Origin: Chinchilla lanigera
Taxonomy: Eukaryota; Chordata; Mammalia; Rodentia; Chinchillidae
DNA: 64,000 bases
Direction: 5' to 3'
Assembly (NCBI RefSeq): GCF_000276665.1
Contig: NW_004955402.1
Coordinates: 2,536,192 to 2,600,191 of the forward strand
Positions within the stretch are counted from its first letter, which is position 1. Every line of letters begins with the position of its first letter. Under the pieces are notes generated by a model. That model did not search any database. It was given only the letters and a program-made list of their open reading frames with translations, and had not been told where the DNA came from. Positions 1 through 12,500 of the stretch are shown here, one piece after another. The translations under genes were made by a program, and so were the position numbers.

Positions 1-36
1 AAATAAATAAATAAAAAATAAAAAAAATAAAAAGAA
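1..36. repeat. A/T-rich low-complexity run
   Basis: AAATA-type repeats at the window edge, possibly the tail of a repeat that lies to the left. Confidence 0.7.
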
Positions 37-264
37 ATCTAGCTGATAGTCTTAATGCTATTTCAGTTCTTCCTACTATCGTTGCTATTGAGAAATTTAC
101 TAGTGTTTACTAGTGTTCAGTGACAGTAGTTTACTAGTGTTACTAGTTACATTTTGTGTTTTTGTTTTGGTCACTCTCATCCTCCCTGGGAAAAAATCCC
201 CAACAGTTGGGAAGCATAAAGGATTGACTTACTTTGGTTCATATTTTCAGCCCATAGTTGGCCA

Positions 265-490
265 ACTCCAGGGCAGGAAGGCTTGGTGGAAGGCACGGCA
301 GAGGAAAACTGCTCACCTGGTTGCAGCCAGGAAGCAGAGGGGAGGAGCCTGGGAGAGTCACCGTTCCAGGTCATACCCCGCTGGCCGCTGGAACCCAGGC
401 CCCACCTGACGCCACGCCAGCCGTAGTGTCCCCGTCGTTCAGTCCCCGTCCTGCCACTGAGTGATATGAGCTCTGGGGGCATCCAGGTGT
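265..490 (-). mobile_element. MaLR-like LTR segment (diverged)
   Basis: GGTGGAAGGCACGGCAGAGG, AAACTGCTCACCTGGTTGCA and GCCAGGAAGCAGAGGGGAGG resemble the internal part of antisense MaLR-type LTRs. The ends are not defined and the assignment is tentative. Confidence 0.4.
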
Positions 491-1150
491 AAATCGGGGC
501 CGTAGGTACTCTTGTTTCCTCTTTCCTCTTGCCTTTAGAATCCCCTCTCCTTGCTGTCCTGCAGTTGCATTGTGCTATGTTTAGGTGCAAATTTATTGCA
601 CTCAGGATTTGCTCTACTTCTTGAATTTGACAATTCTTGTTTTTTCATTCTCCGTCTTAAAATCTTTTTTGTTTTGAGTAAGTTTTGTTCATATGGTTGA
701 GGATGTAGAACTTGTGTTAGGTAAGTGTATTTTTCATGGCTTTAACTGTTCTTGCTTTTCAGTCCTTTGTCTCCCGTCTGCTTTTGACTGTTGAATTGTA
801 CATTGCTATGAACCCCCCTTTTTTTCATTTTTAAGAGTGCTCAGTATTAAAATCGCTCTGTTGCGTCTTACTCTTTTTGCTGATGAGAGATCCTTTCCTT
901 GTCTTCTTCGTAGTTTGGATTATGAGTTCATTAGTGGGGCTTCACAGGAGTTTGGTGCTTGGTTCAGCCTTCACTGTGGCTTGGAGTTGTTCTACATGTG
1001 TAGGGCTATTAGCAGGTAGGGGTCATTTTATGCTGATTTGGCGGTGTATATGTGGCATGGATGTGCTTTCACTGGTTGTGTGGGAACAGGCAGTTCTCAG
1101 CTGCTTGGATGTGTAAATTGGGAACCAGTTGGAACTATATGCATATGCCT

Positions 1151-1217
1151 GGGGTTTCTTTTTTGACCTCAGGCTTGCCAGGCAAGCACTTAAGCCACTG
1201 AGCTATACCCTCGGCCC
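1151..1217 (-). mobile_element. ID-type SINE remnant
   Basis: Antisense CTTGCCAGGCAAGCACTTA and GAGCTATACCCTCGGCCC are preserved; the rest has decayed. Confidence 0.65.
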
Positions 1218-1892
1218 TGCCTGGAGTTTCAGAAATAATACATTAGAAGCAGGAATTTTTTAAAAAATATTGAGTATTACAACAAACTTATATGAACTGT
1301 AAGTTTTACAGCCTCAGGAAATTTCTCAAAGGGAAGAGAGGTTCCTATAATAGGAATACAGGTCAAAAAGTAGAACCAGCAGCCTAGAAATCCTCTCAGT
1401 GCTCCTCCTGACTTCTCCCTCCTCCCTCTGCCCCACAGGTAAGCGCCATCTGACCACTGAAAGTACAGATTAGTTTGCAGGTTTGAACTTTATCATTCGT
1501 TTCTTTTGTGCACAATGTTCTTTGTCCTCTTCAAGAAAGTTTTCCCTACCTCAGAGTCATTAATATTTTTCATGCATTATTGAATCTAAAGTGTATTTTC
1601 GCTTTTGACTAAAGTCTGTGTTCCATGTGGAATTCTTTTTTTATTAAATTGACAAAAGCTGTGTATATTGTGTATAATGTGATGCTTCTAGAATTTATTC
1701 TTGTGTGTTACATGAAGTAGGAGACACATTTCATTCTTTGTTTTTAAATATGGGTAGCCAGTCACCATGCACCATTTGTGTAAGAAGCCTTGTATCTTTC
1801 TTTCCCTCTTGGAACAACTCTCTTGTCCAGATGTGCACCTTTTGTCTCTGGACTGTGCTCTGGTTCCATTGGTCTTTTTGTTGAACCAGAAC

Positions 1893-2087
1893 CTTTTCAT
1901 GGGATTAAAGATTGAACCCATGGCCTTCAAACTGAGCTATGTCCTCAGCCCTTTAAAAAAATTTTTTTAGATGGGATTTCACTAAGTCACTAAGTTAAGT
2001 TGCCCAGGCTGTGCTCACACTTGAGGTCCTCCTGCCTCAGTCTCCTAGAGTGCTGGAATTACAGATGTATGCCACCACATCTGACTC
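1893..2087 (-). mobile_element. B1-ID dimeric SINE (antisense)
   Basis: An antisense ID half (ATTGAACCCATGGCCTTC, GAGCTATGTCCTCAGCCC) is followed by an antisense B1 half (AGATGGGATTTCACTAAG to GCCACCACATCTGAC). The order fits a B1-dID dimer. Confidence 0.75.
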
Positions 2088-3409
2088 TGAGCATAACTTT
2101 GAACAAATGTTACAGTATTTCATTTTTAGCTGAAACTGAAGCTGTGTGCTCCTTTTGCTTTTAAAAAATACATGGAAGTAATTAGGTCAGTGTTAACTTT
2201 GCAAATTCAGAATCATGAGAAAAAAATTAGGCCTATATATCTGTTTTCAAATTAGTGTTTTTATTTTTCAAAGCCAGAAGTAAGTAGTACTGCTTACTTT
2301 ACATGGTACAACAACTTCATAGAAATTCCAAATGCTAAGATTCTTAGTTTTATAAACTGTTAATGTGTTTTGTATTGATAGCCATATTCATTTCTGTTTG
2401 TTGAGATGTGAAATTACATTGAACATACTCATACATACTTACCTGCAGATAACTTTAGTAATGTAGTCCTGATGAAATGACTTATTACTAATAATTTGTG
2501 TGTGTTTCTTCATGTGTTTTGATCACTTACCTGTCTTCCATGAATTGCCTATTCAGTCTTTTTCTTTCCTATATTTGAGCAATGAGCCCTTTGTATATTT
2601 GACCTATTAATACCATGCTATGAAAAAAAAGTACTATGTGCAGATTTTTTCTCCTAGGCTATTTGACCTTTTAGCTAGTAGGGTATCTGTTACCTGGAGT
2701 GAAGTTTTTGTAAAATGAAATCAGTGGGAGTTTTTTTGTCTTCTCACCTTCAGGTTGGACATTTCTGAAAGTATCTTTCAGTGCTTTAAGGGGTTTAAGT
2801 TTGGAACTTCGTTTCACTGGAATTGATGGGTGGGTTGCAGTATGGCTCTTTACTCTTCCTTCACCTAATTAGCTAATTTTTCTTTTATTATATATCAGGC
2901 AGTTGATCGTTTTGAAACCCAGACATCTGAAATATCTGCATCTCTGTCACATGTAAATTTGCCATCTGCCCTTGGGTCTTTTCAGGTTTTTAAAAATTAC
3001 TTTGAAAAGCCGTTTATCTCCATTAATGTTCATTCTGTGTTTTAGTCTTAGTCAAGTCTGGTTGTAAATCTAGGTAGACTCCGTTGAGGTTGCAGCCAGC
3101 CCTCACATTTTGTCCTGTCTAGGAGGTTTTAAATCCTGGAGTTCACAGACGGTTCCTGTCATAGCGGCGGTGTAAATATGGGTCAGATGTGTTCACTGTA
3201 GGAAGGTGCACACCGAGTGGCAGGACCTCAGGTGGCGTGGGCTCCTCCTTGCCCTCCTGGGTTGCCAGTGCGTAGGTGTGCAGACACCTCAGGGCTAGAG
3301 CTTGTTCTGTGCTGAGTGAAGGCGCAGGGCCCCGGGCTGCCCAGAAGGCGAGGGCCTGCTGTTGTGAGAGGGTGCGTCCCCTCACGTCATGTTGCTGCTG
3401 TCTCCCCAG

Positions 3410-3552
3410 AGCCCACGGTGCGCGCAGAGCTGATGGAGCAGGTGCCACACCTCGCGCTGTTCTGCCAGGAAAGCCGGCCTTCCATCCCCTGCGCCTTCTC
3501 CAAGTACTTGCTGCCCGTGGTGGTGCGGTATCTCGCAGATCAGAACAACCAG
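3410..3552 (+). CDS. PPP4R1: PPP4R1 exon, HEAT repeats (human residues about 99-146)
   Basis: The acceptor is TCTCCCCAG and the donor is CAG|GTGAGA. The first two bases finish a split Glu codon. It encodes [11 protein letters not shown] through RYLADQNNQ, a helical HEAT segment very close to the human protein, with a few conservative changes such as Cys for Tyr after RPSIP. Confidence 0.95.
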
Positions 3553-6500
3553 GTGAGAGTGCTGTGTTCTGAAGAGTAGCCTCACCGGAGCCATCTTATG
3601 TGGTTGTGTCTCTCTCTTGTTGTAGGTGTCCTGAGCGTCTGACAGACGAGGTCCCTTGCATGCCACGGTTGGAAACCCTGGTCCTTGCATTCTGACGTGG
3701 CACCTCCTAGATGCCCCTGGGAGTGTTACCTGTGAGACATCCTTACAAGGATGGCTTCTGTGTTCCACTTCATCTCCCACCGCAGGCAGTTTTGGTTACC
3801 TAGTTACAAAGACTGTTACTCTGTAGCTGTTGGAAAAAGCCGCAAATATTTATTTGCAAGGTTTTAACAAGTCATGAATTCCTTTAAATTGAAATGAGAA
3901 ATCTTCAGATTTATAAAGATCTATTTTTTCTTTTTTTTGTTTTTTCTTTTTCGGTACTGGGAATCGAACTCATGAACTTGCGCTTGCCAGGCAGGTGCTG
4001 TGCCGCTGAGCTAAATCCCCAGCCCCAGATTTATAAAAATCAAGTGATAGAGTTCTGTTGTTATCAGGTATATCTTTTGTTTATACTGTCGTCATCCCCT
4101 CTGCCCTTTTCTCCTGTAGGTGAGGAAAACAAGCCAGGCGGCTTTGCTGGCTTTGCTGGAGCAGGAGCTGATTGAACGCTTTGATGTGGAGACCAAAGTG
4201 TGCCCTGTCCTCATAGAGTTGACTGCGCCTGACAGCAACGATGACGTGAAAACAGAGGCTGTGGCTGTAAGTAGGACAGCATTTTCTATGTAGTTGTAGC
4301 AGGCAGAATACATTCATCACCTGTCAGGAGAGCCTGTCTCATGTAACACATTCCTGATGAGGTAGCCACAAATTGTTAAATCTGAAATACAGTGCAGCTA
4401 GGCAGGGACACTGAGGCTTATGAGGAAAAAGGTGACCTCCACACAGTTAGACAGTAGTAAGGAACTGTAAATGCATTATTTTGTCAAAATGGAAAAATAA
4501 GATGTGTACCACAAGTGCCGTTCAACACCATTTGAATGCCTTCAATTGCTGCTAAGTGTTTTTCTAGACACTAGATGAGGACAGCAGAAGTGAAAGACAC
4601 AGGGCGTGGTTCCTGCCCGTACTGTGATGTTTGTGAGAACAGTCGTGCGAGTAATCAGCAGTAATTATTAAACCAGTATGCAGATTGTTAAGCCATTGTG
4701 CACATAGTGAAGTCAAGGTGAATAGTAGGTTTTATGGTGTTTTTTTTTAATACATGGTTAGCAAATATTCTAAGTATTCAAAGGCCATGATAAATAAATA
4801 GGGCATGAGTTAGAGTGTAGTAGTATCTGTTGTGATGCACATCTGTGGTACTTGAGTTCAGATATTAAGAATTCCGATAGTAAATTAGGAAAGTGATAAA
4901 TTGATCTGAAAATTATTCAAATCTGTGTGGATAGTGAGCATTCACCCTTTATACCTAAAGTACTAAAATTGTATCTTCGTTGCTATTAAAAAAATTGCAC
5001 TCAAATGTTATGGTGCTTCTTGATCATAAATTAGATGATACCTCTAGTTAGTTTCTCTTGAAAAGTTTCCTGATTTTTTTATTTTTAGATAGTTACCAGT
5101 AAATAAATGTAGATTTTTTTTTTTTCTCAGTGATTTATTTTGTTTTATTTTTTGAGACAAGGTTTTTCTGTGTAATTTAGGTTGGCCTTGAACTCACTAT
5201 GTAGCCCAGGCTGGCCTCAAACTCATGGTGATCCTTCTGCCTCAGCCCCCGCCCCCCCAATGCTAGGGCTACAAGCGTGCGCTACCATGCCTAGCTCAGT
5301 GGTATTTTTACTGAAGTGAAATTTACATAACAAAATTAGTCATCTTAAAAGTATACTGTTCAGTCAATGACTGCTTCTGCCTAAATTTAAAGCATCGTTA
5401 GAACTTCCTCGGTAAGAAATCACAGTGGGCATAACTGCTGGTTTATATTAAGCAGAGCTGAACTTTGCTGTATTACAATTTTTGATAAGATTTAAAAGTA
5501 ACAAAACATTCCAGTACAAGACTGCCCAGCACTAGTATGCCGCTTAACAATTGGCTTGTGTTTGGCATGGTGTGCTTTGCATTGGCTCCCACTTAGTCCC
5601 TTTTTTAGGAATAATTCATACTAATAAATTCAGTTGTCCTAGGTGAGTGATACAGTATAACTTGGTGTTTTTAACTAGGTTTTGGGTAACGGTTATTCCA
5701 ATAACAAAGCTGGCCTTGGGTCTTAGAAAATGTACATAATATCAGCAGTTCTGATGATACTGAGATTTGGTTAGGCATTGTGTTGAATCTGTAGATCAGT
5801 TTGAGGGGAGTTGCAAGCCTCAGTGTATGAACATGATACATCTCTCCGTTTATGTATTTATTTATATTGTCATTGTTCTATAATATTTGGGAGAAACATC
5901 TTACATGTATTTTTCTAGATTTCCTGTTTTTTAACATTATTGTGAAACTTTTAAAAGCATTCTAGTTTTTATTGCTAGTAGAAACAGTAGATTTTTAATG
6001 TTCCAATATATATCCTGTAGCTTTCTTTTTTTTTTTTTTTTGGTCTTTTTGAGACAGGGTCTCAGTATGCAGTTCAGGCTGGCCTTGAGCTCACTTTGTA
6101 GCCCAGGCTGGTCTCAAACTCGCAACGATTCTCCTGCCTCAGCCTCCCAAGTGCTGGGATTACAGGTGTGCGCCACCACGCCATGCTCTTGCAGCCTTCT
6201 TAAACCCACTTATTTGTTCTGGTGGCTTCGTTATAGATTCCTTGGGATGTTCTATGTAGACAGCATGTCATGTACGAATAAAGCGCACTTTCTTTCTTCC
6301 CTTTCTGTGTGCCTTTTACTTTGTATTGTCATACTTCTCCAGTTAAGGAATAGGTATAGTTGGTAAACGATGATAGACCATCACTGTGCTGAGAGCTGCT
6401 CTGTAGCTTTTATATTAGCTGTACATGAAGTGTGAGGGGAGTATAGTTCAGTAATAGAGAGCTCATTTCCCTGTGAAGTTAATCCTCCTCACTTAGGTGG

Positions 6501-9500
6501 AGCTGTGTCCTGGCTTTCCTTGAACTGAAACTGCAGAATTAGGTCACAGTTTGATTTAATATGGTGCTGTGCGGGGCACGGCTGCCTGTGTGTGCAGTCT
6601 GCTCTGCAGTGCAGGGATATTCAGTCCAGATCCTCTACAACAGTCACTGTAAAAAATAGAGTTTTGTTGTTGACTTTTAACGTTATCAGCAAAATTATTA
6701 ACTAATGATGATTAAATAATGTGGACTGAAATGAAATTTTTAGAATTTTCTGTGGGTTTTCTTTATTTTTGGTATGTATCGGTTAATTTTACTGGTATCA
6801 CTTAGTATCTGTTTTTGTTTCCTTCTTGGAATATGATAGAAAAATGTAATAATTGGCTAGGGGTGTGTTTTGTGATACATGTATAACAGTGCCACATCCT
6901 AGTGTTGATCTGAGTTATTGTAATTGAGAAAGCCTTAAAGATAGTTGCAGTGCTCCTTTCCCTGTTGTAGATAATGTGCAAGATGGCGCCCATGGTTGGG
7001 AAGGACATCACGGAACGCCTCATCCTCCCTCGCTTCTGTGAGATGTGCTGCGACTGCAGAATGTTCCACGTTCGGAAGGTATTGTGAGAGTCCCTTGCCT
7101 TCTGTTTAAGAGCATAGAGTTCTCACGGGTAGTGTACTGATGTGTGAAATGTAATAGATTATTTTTAAGGAACTCCATGTATCTTAATATTTTGAAATAC
7201 CAGTGATGCTTTTGTTGTCAGGTCTGTGCCGCCAATTTTGGGGATATTTGCAGTGTCGTTGGCCAGCAAGCCACTGAGGAAATGTTGGTAAGCACAGCAA
7301 GTACAAAAACGTAAGCAACGTAGTGCGTGCAGCCTGAAATGCATTCACCCCGAGATTGTATTAGCACAACCCACGATTTTAGACAAGAAAGGTGGCAATG
7401 ACTTGAATTTTAGAAGTTTAAATTTGGGTAATCTGGGCACTTGAACTGTGCTTTGCTAATGACAGTTGGTGAAGCACAGAATTATTTTTACTTTTACTAC
7501 TTCTATTAAGTAAGTCAATTGTGATTTTTTGAGTTGAACCTTACTTTTATTGTAACCCTCGAGTTTTTGGTGGCACATTCCATCCACAGCCAATTAGTTC
7601 TGAGTATACTGCATGCGACACGTGTGATTGGCACTCTCAGGTCGCACTGTCACGAGTGTCTGCAGTGTCTGTGGAGTGTAAGGTACAGGCTGTTGGGTGA
7701 CACGGAGCTCCATTTGTGGGGAGTGTTTTTGTGTTTGTATAGTGAATTATGAATTAGATGTAGTTTATTAAAAATTACTAAATATTAGTGTTAAAGAATT
7801 TCCTACTTAAGAAAACCCATTGTTTAAAAGACTGTGGAACAGGAAATGGAAGCAAAGTTGCCACAGAGCCCTGTCCGTGTGACTAACACAACCTCCTCTG
7901 GCATAGCTGCCCAGGTTTTTCCAGCTTTGCTCTGACAATGTGTGGGGAGTCCGCAAGGCGTGTGCCGAATGCTTCATGGCAGTCTCATGTGCAACATGTC
8001 AAGAAATCCGACGGACCAAGTTATCAGCACTGTTTATTAATTTGATCAGTGATCCTTCACGTTGGGTATGACTGTATATCATTCTTATAAAATTATACTT
8101 TTTGGGGCTGGGGATTTAGCTCAACGGCACAGCGCCTGCCTAACAAGCGTGAGGTCGTGAGTTCAATTCATGGTACGGCGGGGAGGGGAATAAATGAATA
8201 AATAAAATTATACTTTTGAGTATTTTAAAGTAAACATTTCATAATTTCAGAAATAGTTTATGCCTGACATGGTGAAACGCTCCTGTGATCCCGGGTATTC
8301 AGGAAGTTGAGGCAGTATGATTGTAAATTTGGGCAACTGAGTGAGACTCTGTCTCAACAATGGAACAAAAAGTGGCCAGGGACATGGCTCAGTGGGAATG
8401 TGCTTGTCTAGTGTGCACCAGGCCCCGGGTTCAGCTCACCTTACTGCTAACTAAATAGATGCATATGTTGTGATTCAGGTTATGTTACTGTCAGTTCATA
8501 CTTTGGAGACTAGACAGTAGAAAGACTCCTGTATCAGGAGTTTGTTTCTGGTAACTGGACACTGTTTCCTTGTGAGCACGAATTGCGCAGGTCTTCCCTC
8601 ATTGCTGTGCTGTGTGATTGTCACTGGCTTAGATGCTGACCTCGTGTTGCTAGGTGATGTAATCCGGGTGGGGGACACCTGGACACACTGCCCTGCTCCT
8701 GCTGTGAGGCTCACTTCCGCTGCTAGTGATCTGTTAAGGGTCTTTGCATTCATGCCGTAAGAGAGCTGCTCTGTAGCTCTCTTACATGACTTTGCTGGGT
8801 TTTTGTTACCATAGTAATAATTTATTACTACTTCATAATGGCTTCGTAAAAGGAGTTAGGAAATGTTCCCTCCTCTTCTCTTTCCCTCATTTTCTGTTTC
8901 TTCTAGTTCATGAGGAATTGGTATTATTTTTTCTTTAAATCTTTGATAGAATCTTGTGGTGAAGCCACTTGGGCCTGGGCCTTTCTTAGTGGGTGGTTTT
9001 AATTTTTTCTGACTTTAATTGGTAACAAGCTGAGAGATAATACAGTATCCAGAGTATAATAAATTCATACATGTAACTGGGTTTTTTTGGTACTTGGAAT
9101 GGAACACAGGACCTTGTGCTTGCCAGGCAGGCACTGTACTGCTGAGCTATATCCTCAGCCCATGCATGCAATTTTAAAAGTAACCTTTGTATGTTTTGTG
9201 AAACGAATGCTTGTTGCCTTACAAAGGGTAAAATGATTCTTGTGTTTATTTTGTCCTGTGAAGCATGTAATTCTAGCCTTTTAAAAATCTAACTGAGACT
9301 GGGCTTGGTGGTGCGTGCCTGTAATCCCAGCACCTGGGGAGGCTGAGGGAGGAGCATTGCCCTGAGTTCGAGGCCGTGTGTGAACGTGCTGTTTTATTTT
9401 GAGGCAGAGTTTGGGGGAGTCCTTATAGCTAGGCTGGGCTTGAACTTGGGAGCCTCCTTCCTCAGCATTGTGGGGTGTTGGGATTACGAGTGTGCACTAC

Positions 9501-12500
9501 CATGCCCAGCTCTAGTGTTTTAACGTTGATCTAGAAATACTAGAGAAGCGGGGCTGGGGATTTAGCTTAGCGGCAAAGCACCTGCCCGGCAAGCGCAAGG
9601 TCGTGAGTTCAGTTCCTGGTACCGGAGAAAAACAAAAAAAAAAATAAAATAAATAAAAAATAAATAGAAATACTAGAGAAGCAAACACGAAGTGGGCTTC
9701 TGTAAGCAGCCCTCCCACATGGCATTCACGGGTAACAGCGCTGTGTCCCTCTGGTCTGCGGAGACACCTTGCAGTGCTGTTGCGGATGGACTTGTGCTCC
9801 CTGCCTGGAAACCTTCAGTGGGTGGAGCACATCTTGTTGGCTTTCTTGCCATTATTTTCTGTTTGGTCATTTTGGCTTTCATTATTTTTTTCCCTTGGGG
9901 TAAAAAAGATTTGTTTTTAAAGATATACCATAGGCAAATATTACAAGATCTCATATTTAGATTATGATGATTTAAATATATAAATGCAGAATAACAATTG
10001 AAAGTAAAGGAGAAAAACTAATTTGTAAAGATTTTTAAATCTCAGCTGAAAAATGATTTATAGTTTAGCATCTGGGATTCTTTTAGAAAAGCTTTATTAT
10101 TATCCCAAACATACTTCAACTTTGGTATATAGGAAGTAGATGATTAAATATGGGGATAGATGTGTGTTTAAAAAAAAAAAAAACTTCTGCAGAGTGGGGT
10201 GGTGCACACCTCTAATCCCAGTACTCTGAAGCTGAGGCAGGAGAATCACAAATTTAAGCTCAGCGTAGATAACTTAGCAACTTAATGAGACCTTGTCTCA
10301 AAAAATAAGAGCTGAAGATGTAGCTCAAGATGTAGCTCAAGATGTAGCTCATGAAGGCCTTATGGATCCAATCCCCATACCACCAAAAAACAAACAGCTC
10401 TTGTTCTTACATGATTGTCCTTCCTTCCTTCCTTCCTAGGTTCGCCAAGCAGCCTTTCAGTCCCTGGGACCTTTCATATCAACTTTTGCTAATCCATCTA
10501 GCTCAGGCCAGTATTTTAAAGAAGAAAGCAAAAGTTCAGAAGAAGATGTGTCAGAAGATAAAAATAGGTATAATTTTAAAACGTTGTTTTCAAAATTTAC
10601 TGTTTGTGAGCATCAGTTCTGCAATTTTATATTCTTCTTGGAGTATTTACCATTTCTTTTAAAAGTAAAAACCGGTTAATATTTTCATAAAATTTTATTG
10701 ATAAAAGATAAAAGTTATCTCTTCAGGTAGTTACATATTAAATTAGAAGATGCATATACTCTACTTAGCTTGATGTCTTTGCACACAGAAAACTAAATGG
10801 TAGATTTTATATTGTTTAAATAAGCTTATTTAATAAATTATTTACCTAGCAACTGTTCATTGATATTTAGAATATAAAAGATAATGCTTATACTCTTTAA
10901 ACGTTTCTTAAAAATTTGTTATTAAGGAGTAAAGCCTAGTTTAAGGATTTTTTTTGCATATTGTCCATTTCTATTATTTTTCCTTTCAGTCAGTTAACAA
11001 TGTGAAGTGGATTCTCTGCCTACAGAATAATTACAGTGTTTCATTTGAGGGATTGAGCATTTTAATGATTAGCCCTAAATTCATTTCCTTATTAACTAAA
11101 ATATCACTTATATATTAATCTACGGTGCTAGCCAGATTTTTCAATAAAGCTTAAAAAGTCAACTCTGATACTTACTTTATAAAACTTTTTGCATTAAAAG
11201 TTTTCAAGTGAATTTTAGTTTTAAATGTATTCTTAGGGAAATAACTGTTTAGACCTTAAGCATGGGAATGTGCATAAAGTGTAAATTTTTGCACGTAAAG
11301 TAATTGGTCTGGGTACGTACTTTGGGAACGGTCCCTACTGCAATGCTTGAGATGACGTAGTGCCTTGTCCCTCCCTTGTCATGATGCTAACAGACGTTTT
11401 CTTCTGTAGGTCTTGATACTGTGATATTTGCTTTCTTGGTGTTTTGATTTGGCAGTTCTTCCTTTCTTCTCTGCTGCCTTGTTTTCCCTTTTTGCCTGTT
11501 CTCCTCCTGTCCTGCTGAATAGCCAAACAAACGCGAGGTACTGTTTTTTGTAAAGGAAGAAACCTCATTCTCTAACCCTGTCTTCCTCACAAGCAAAGTC
11601 TTGGTTCTTTTGAAAACAGCTGCTGGAAGGAGCTTGACACAAATGATGGGGGGTGGAAATGTTACGTTTTTCATTTTTGAAGTTGGCATACTTTACTATT
11701 GATTTAAGTGTACCAAAGACTGTGTAACTTACTTTGAAATGTAGAGAGGGCCTCGGAAGTGCAGGCCTAACACAGAGAGCCTTGTAGGACAGGGTCTGCA
11801 CAGGGCCAGCTGGTAAATATTACCACCATCTCGGTATCGAACAGCCGAGGCATGGCACAGATGGAGGGCTTGGCTGTGTTCTAGTGAGACTTGTGAAAGC
11901 CTGTCCATGGGCTGTTAAGGCCACATTTGCTGACTGGCCCTGTGTTGGAAGAACTACTTAAACGTAGTTTAATTCCTCAATTCTTTATGTGCTATATGTC
12001 TCATGGCCAGGTCAGTGCAATTTATAGCATCAGGTGTTCGCTGTAGCACCAGGCGTTACTGAGTTGTGTGGTGCAGGGAAGAGAGCCCCTGGCTAAGGAA
12101 GGAGTTGTGTTCAATACTGTGAACATTTTTGTACACATTGTCTTCTAGCATCATAAAGGAGGGGTCCTGCATGCTATTAACAGTCAGCACCCCCCACCCC
12201 AAACACAGCACTAGCTTTGGTTTCTAAGCTACCTTAAAGCTGCTGTGCTGTTATGTTGATTGATTGCTTTTGCACACTTCACTGAGCACCTACTCTGAAC
12301 CACCATAAATGGAAAAGCTGCAGCTTGGCCCCTGGTCCTGAGGTCCTCTCAGCTTCTTAGAATTCCAGTTTCTCAAGTGAATGGAAGCAAGCACATCTTT
12401 GACCCTACGTGCCCACCGCCACTTGTTCATTGCATAGCATTTCATGCTGGCCTCAGACCCTAGTGTCCTAAGAACTGAATGACTGCAAACATCTGAATTG

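Larger units (their letters stand above)
1..3409 (+). other. PPP4R1: PPP4R1 intron, 5' part cut by window edge
   Basis: No coding exon was recognised. It contains an A/T-rich run (1-36), a MaLR-like antisense segment (about 265-490), an ID remnant (1151-1217) and an antisense ID-B1 dimer (1893-2087). The rest is unannotated intron sequence. Confidence 0.7.

Noticed and set aside
2881..3000. Possible upstream PPP4R1 exon
   Set aside because: Translation in all three frames gives nothing resembling the expected residues before about 99 of PPP4R1.
8104..8180. Possible tRNA gene (A and B box present)
   Set aside because: It is an ID SINE: it has an A-rich tail and target-site duplications and cannot form a proper tRNA cloverleaf.
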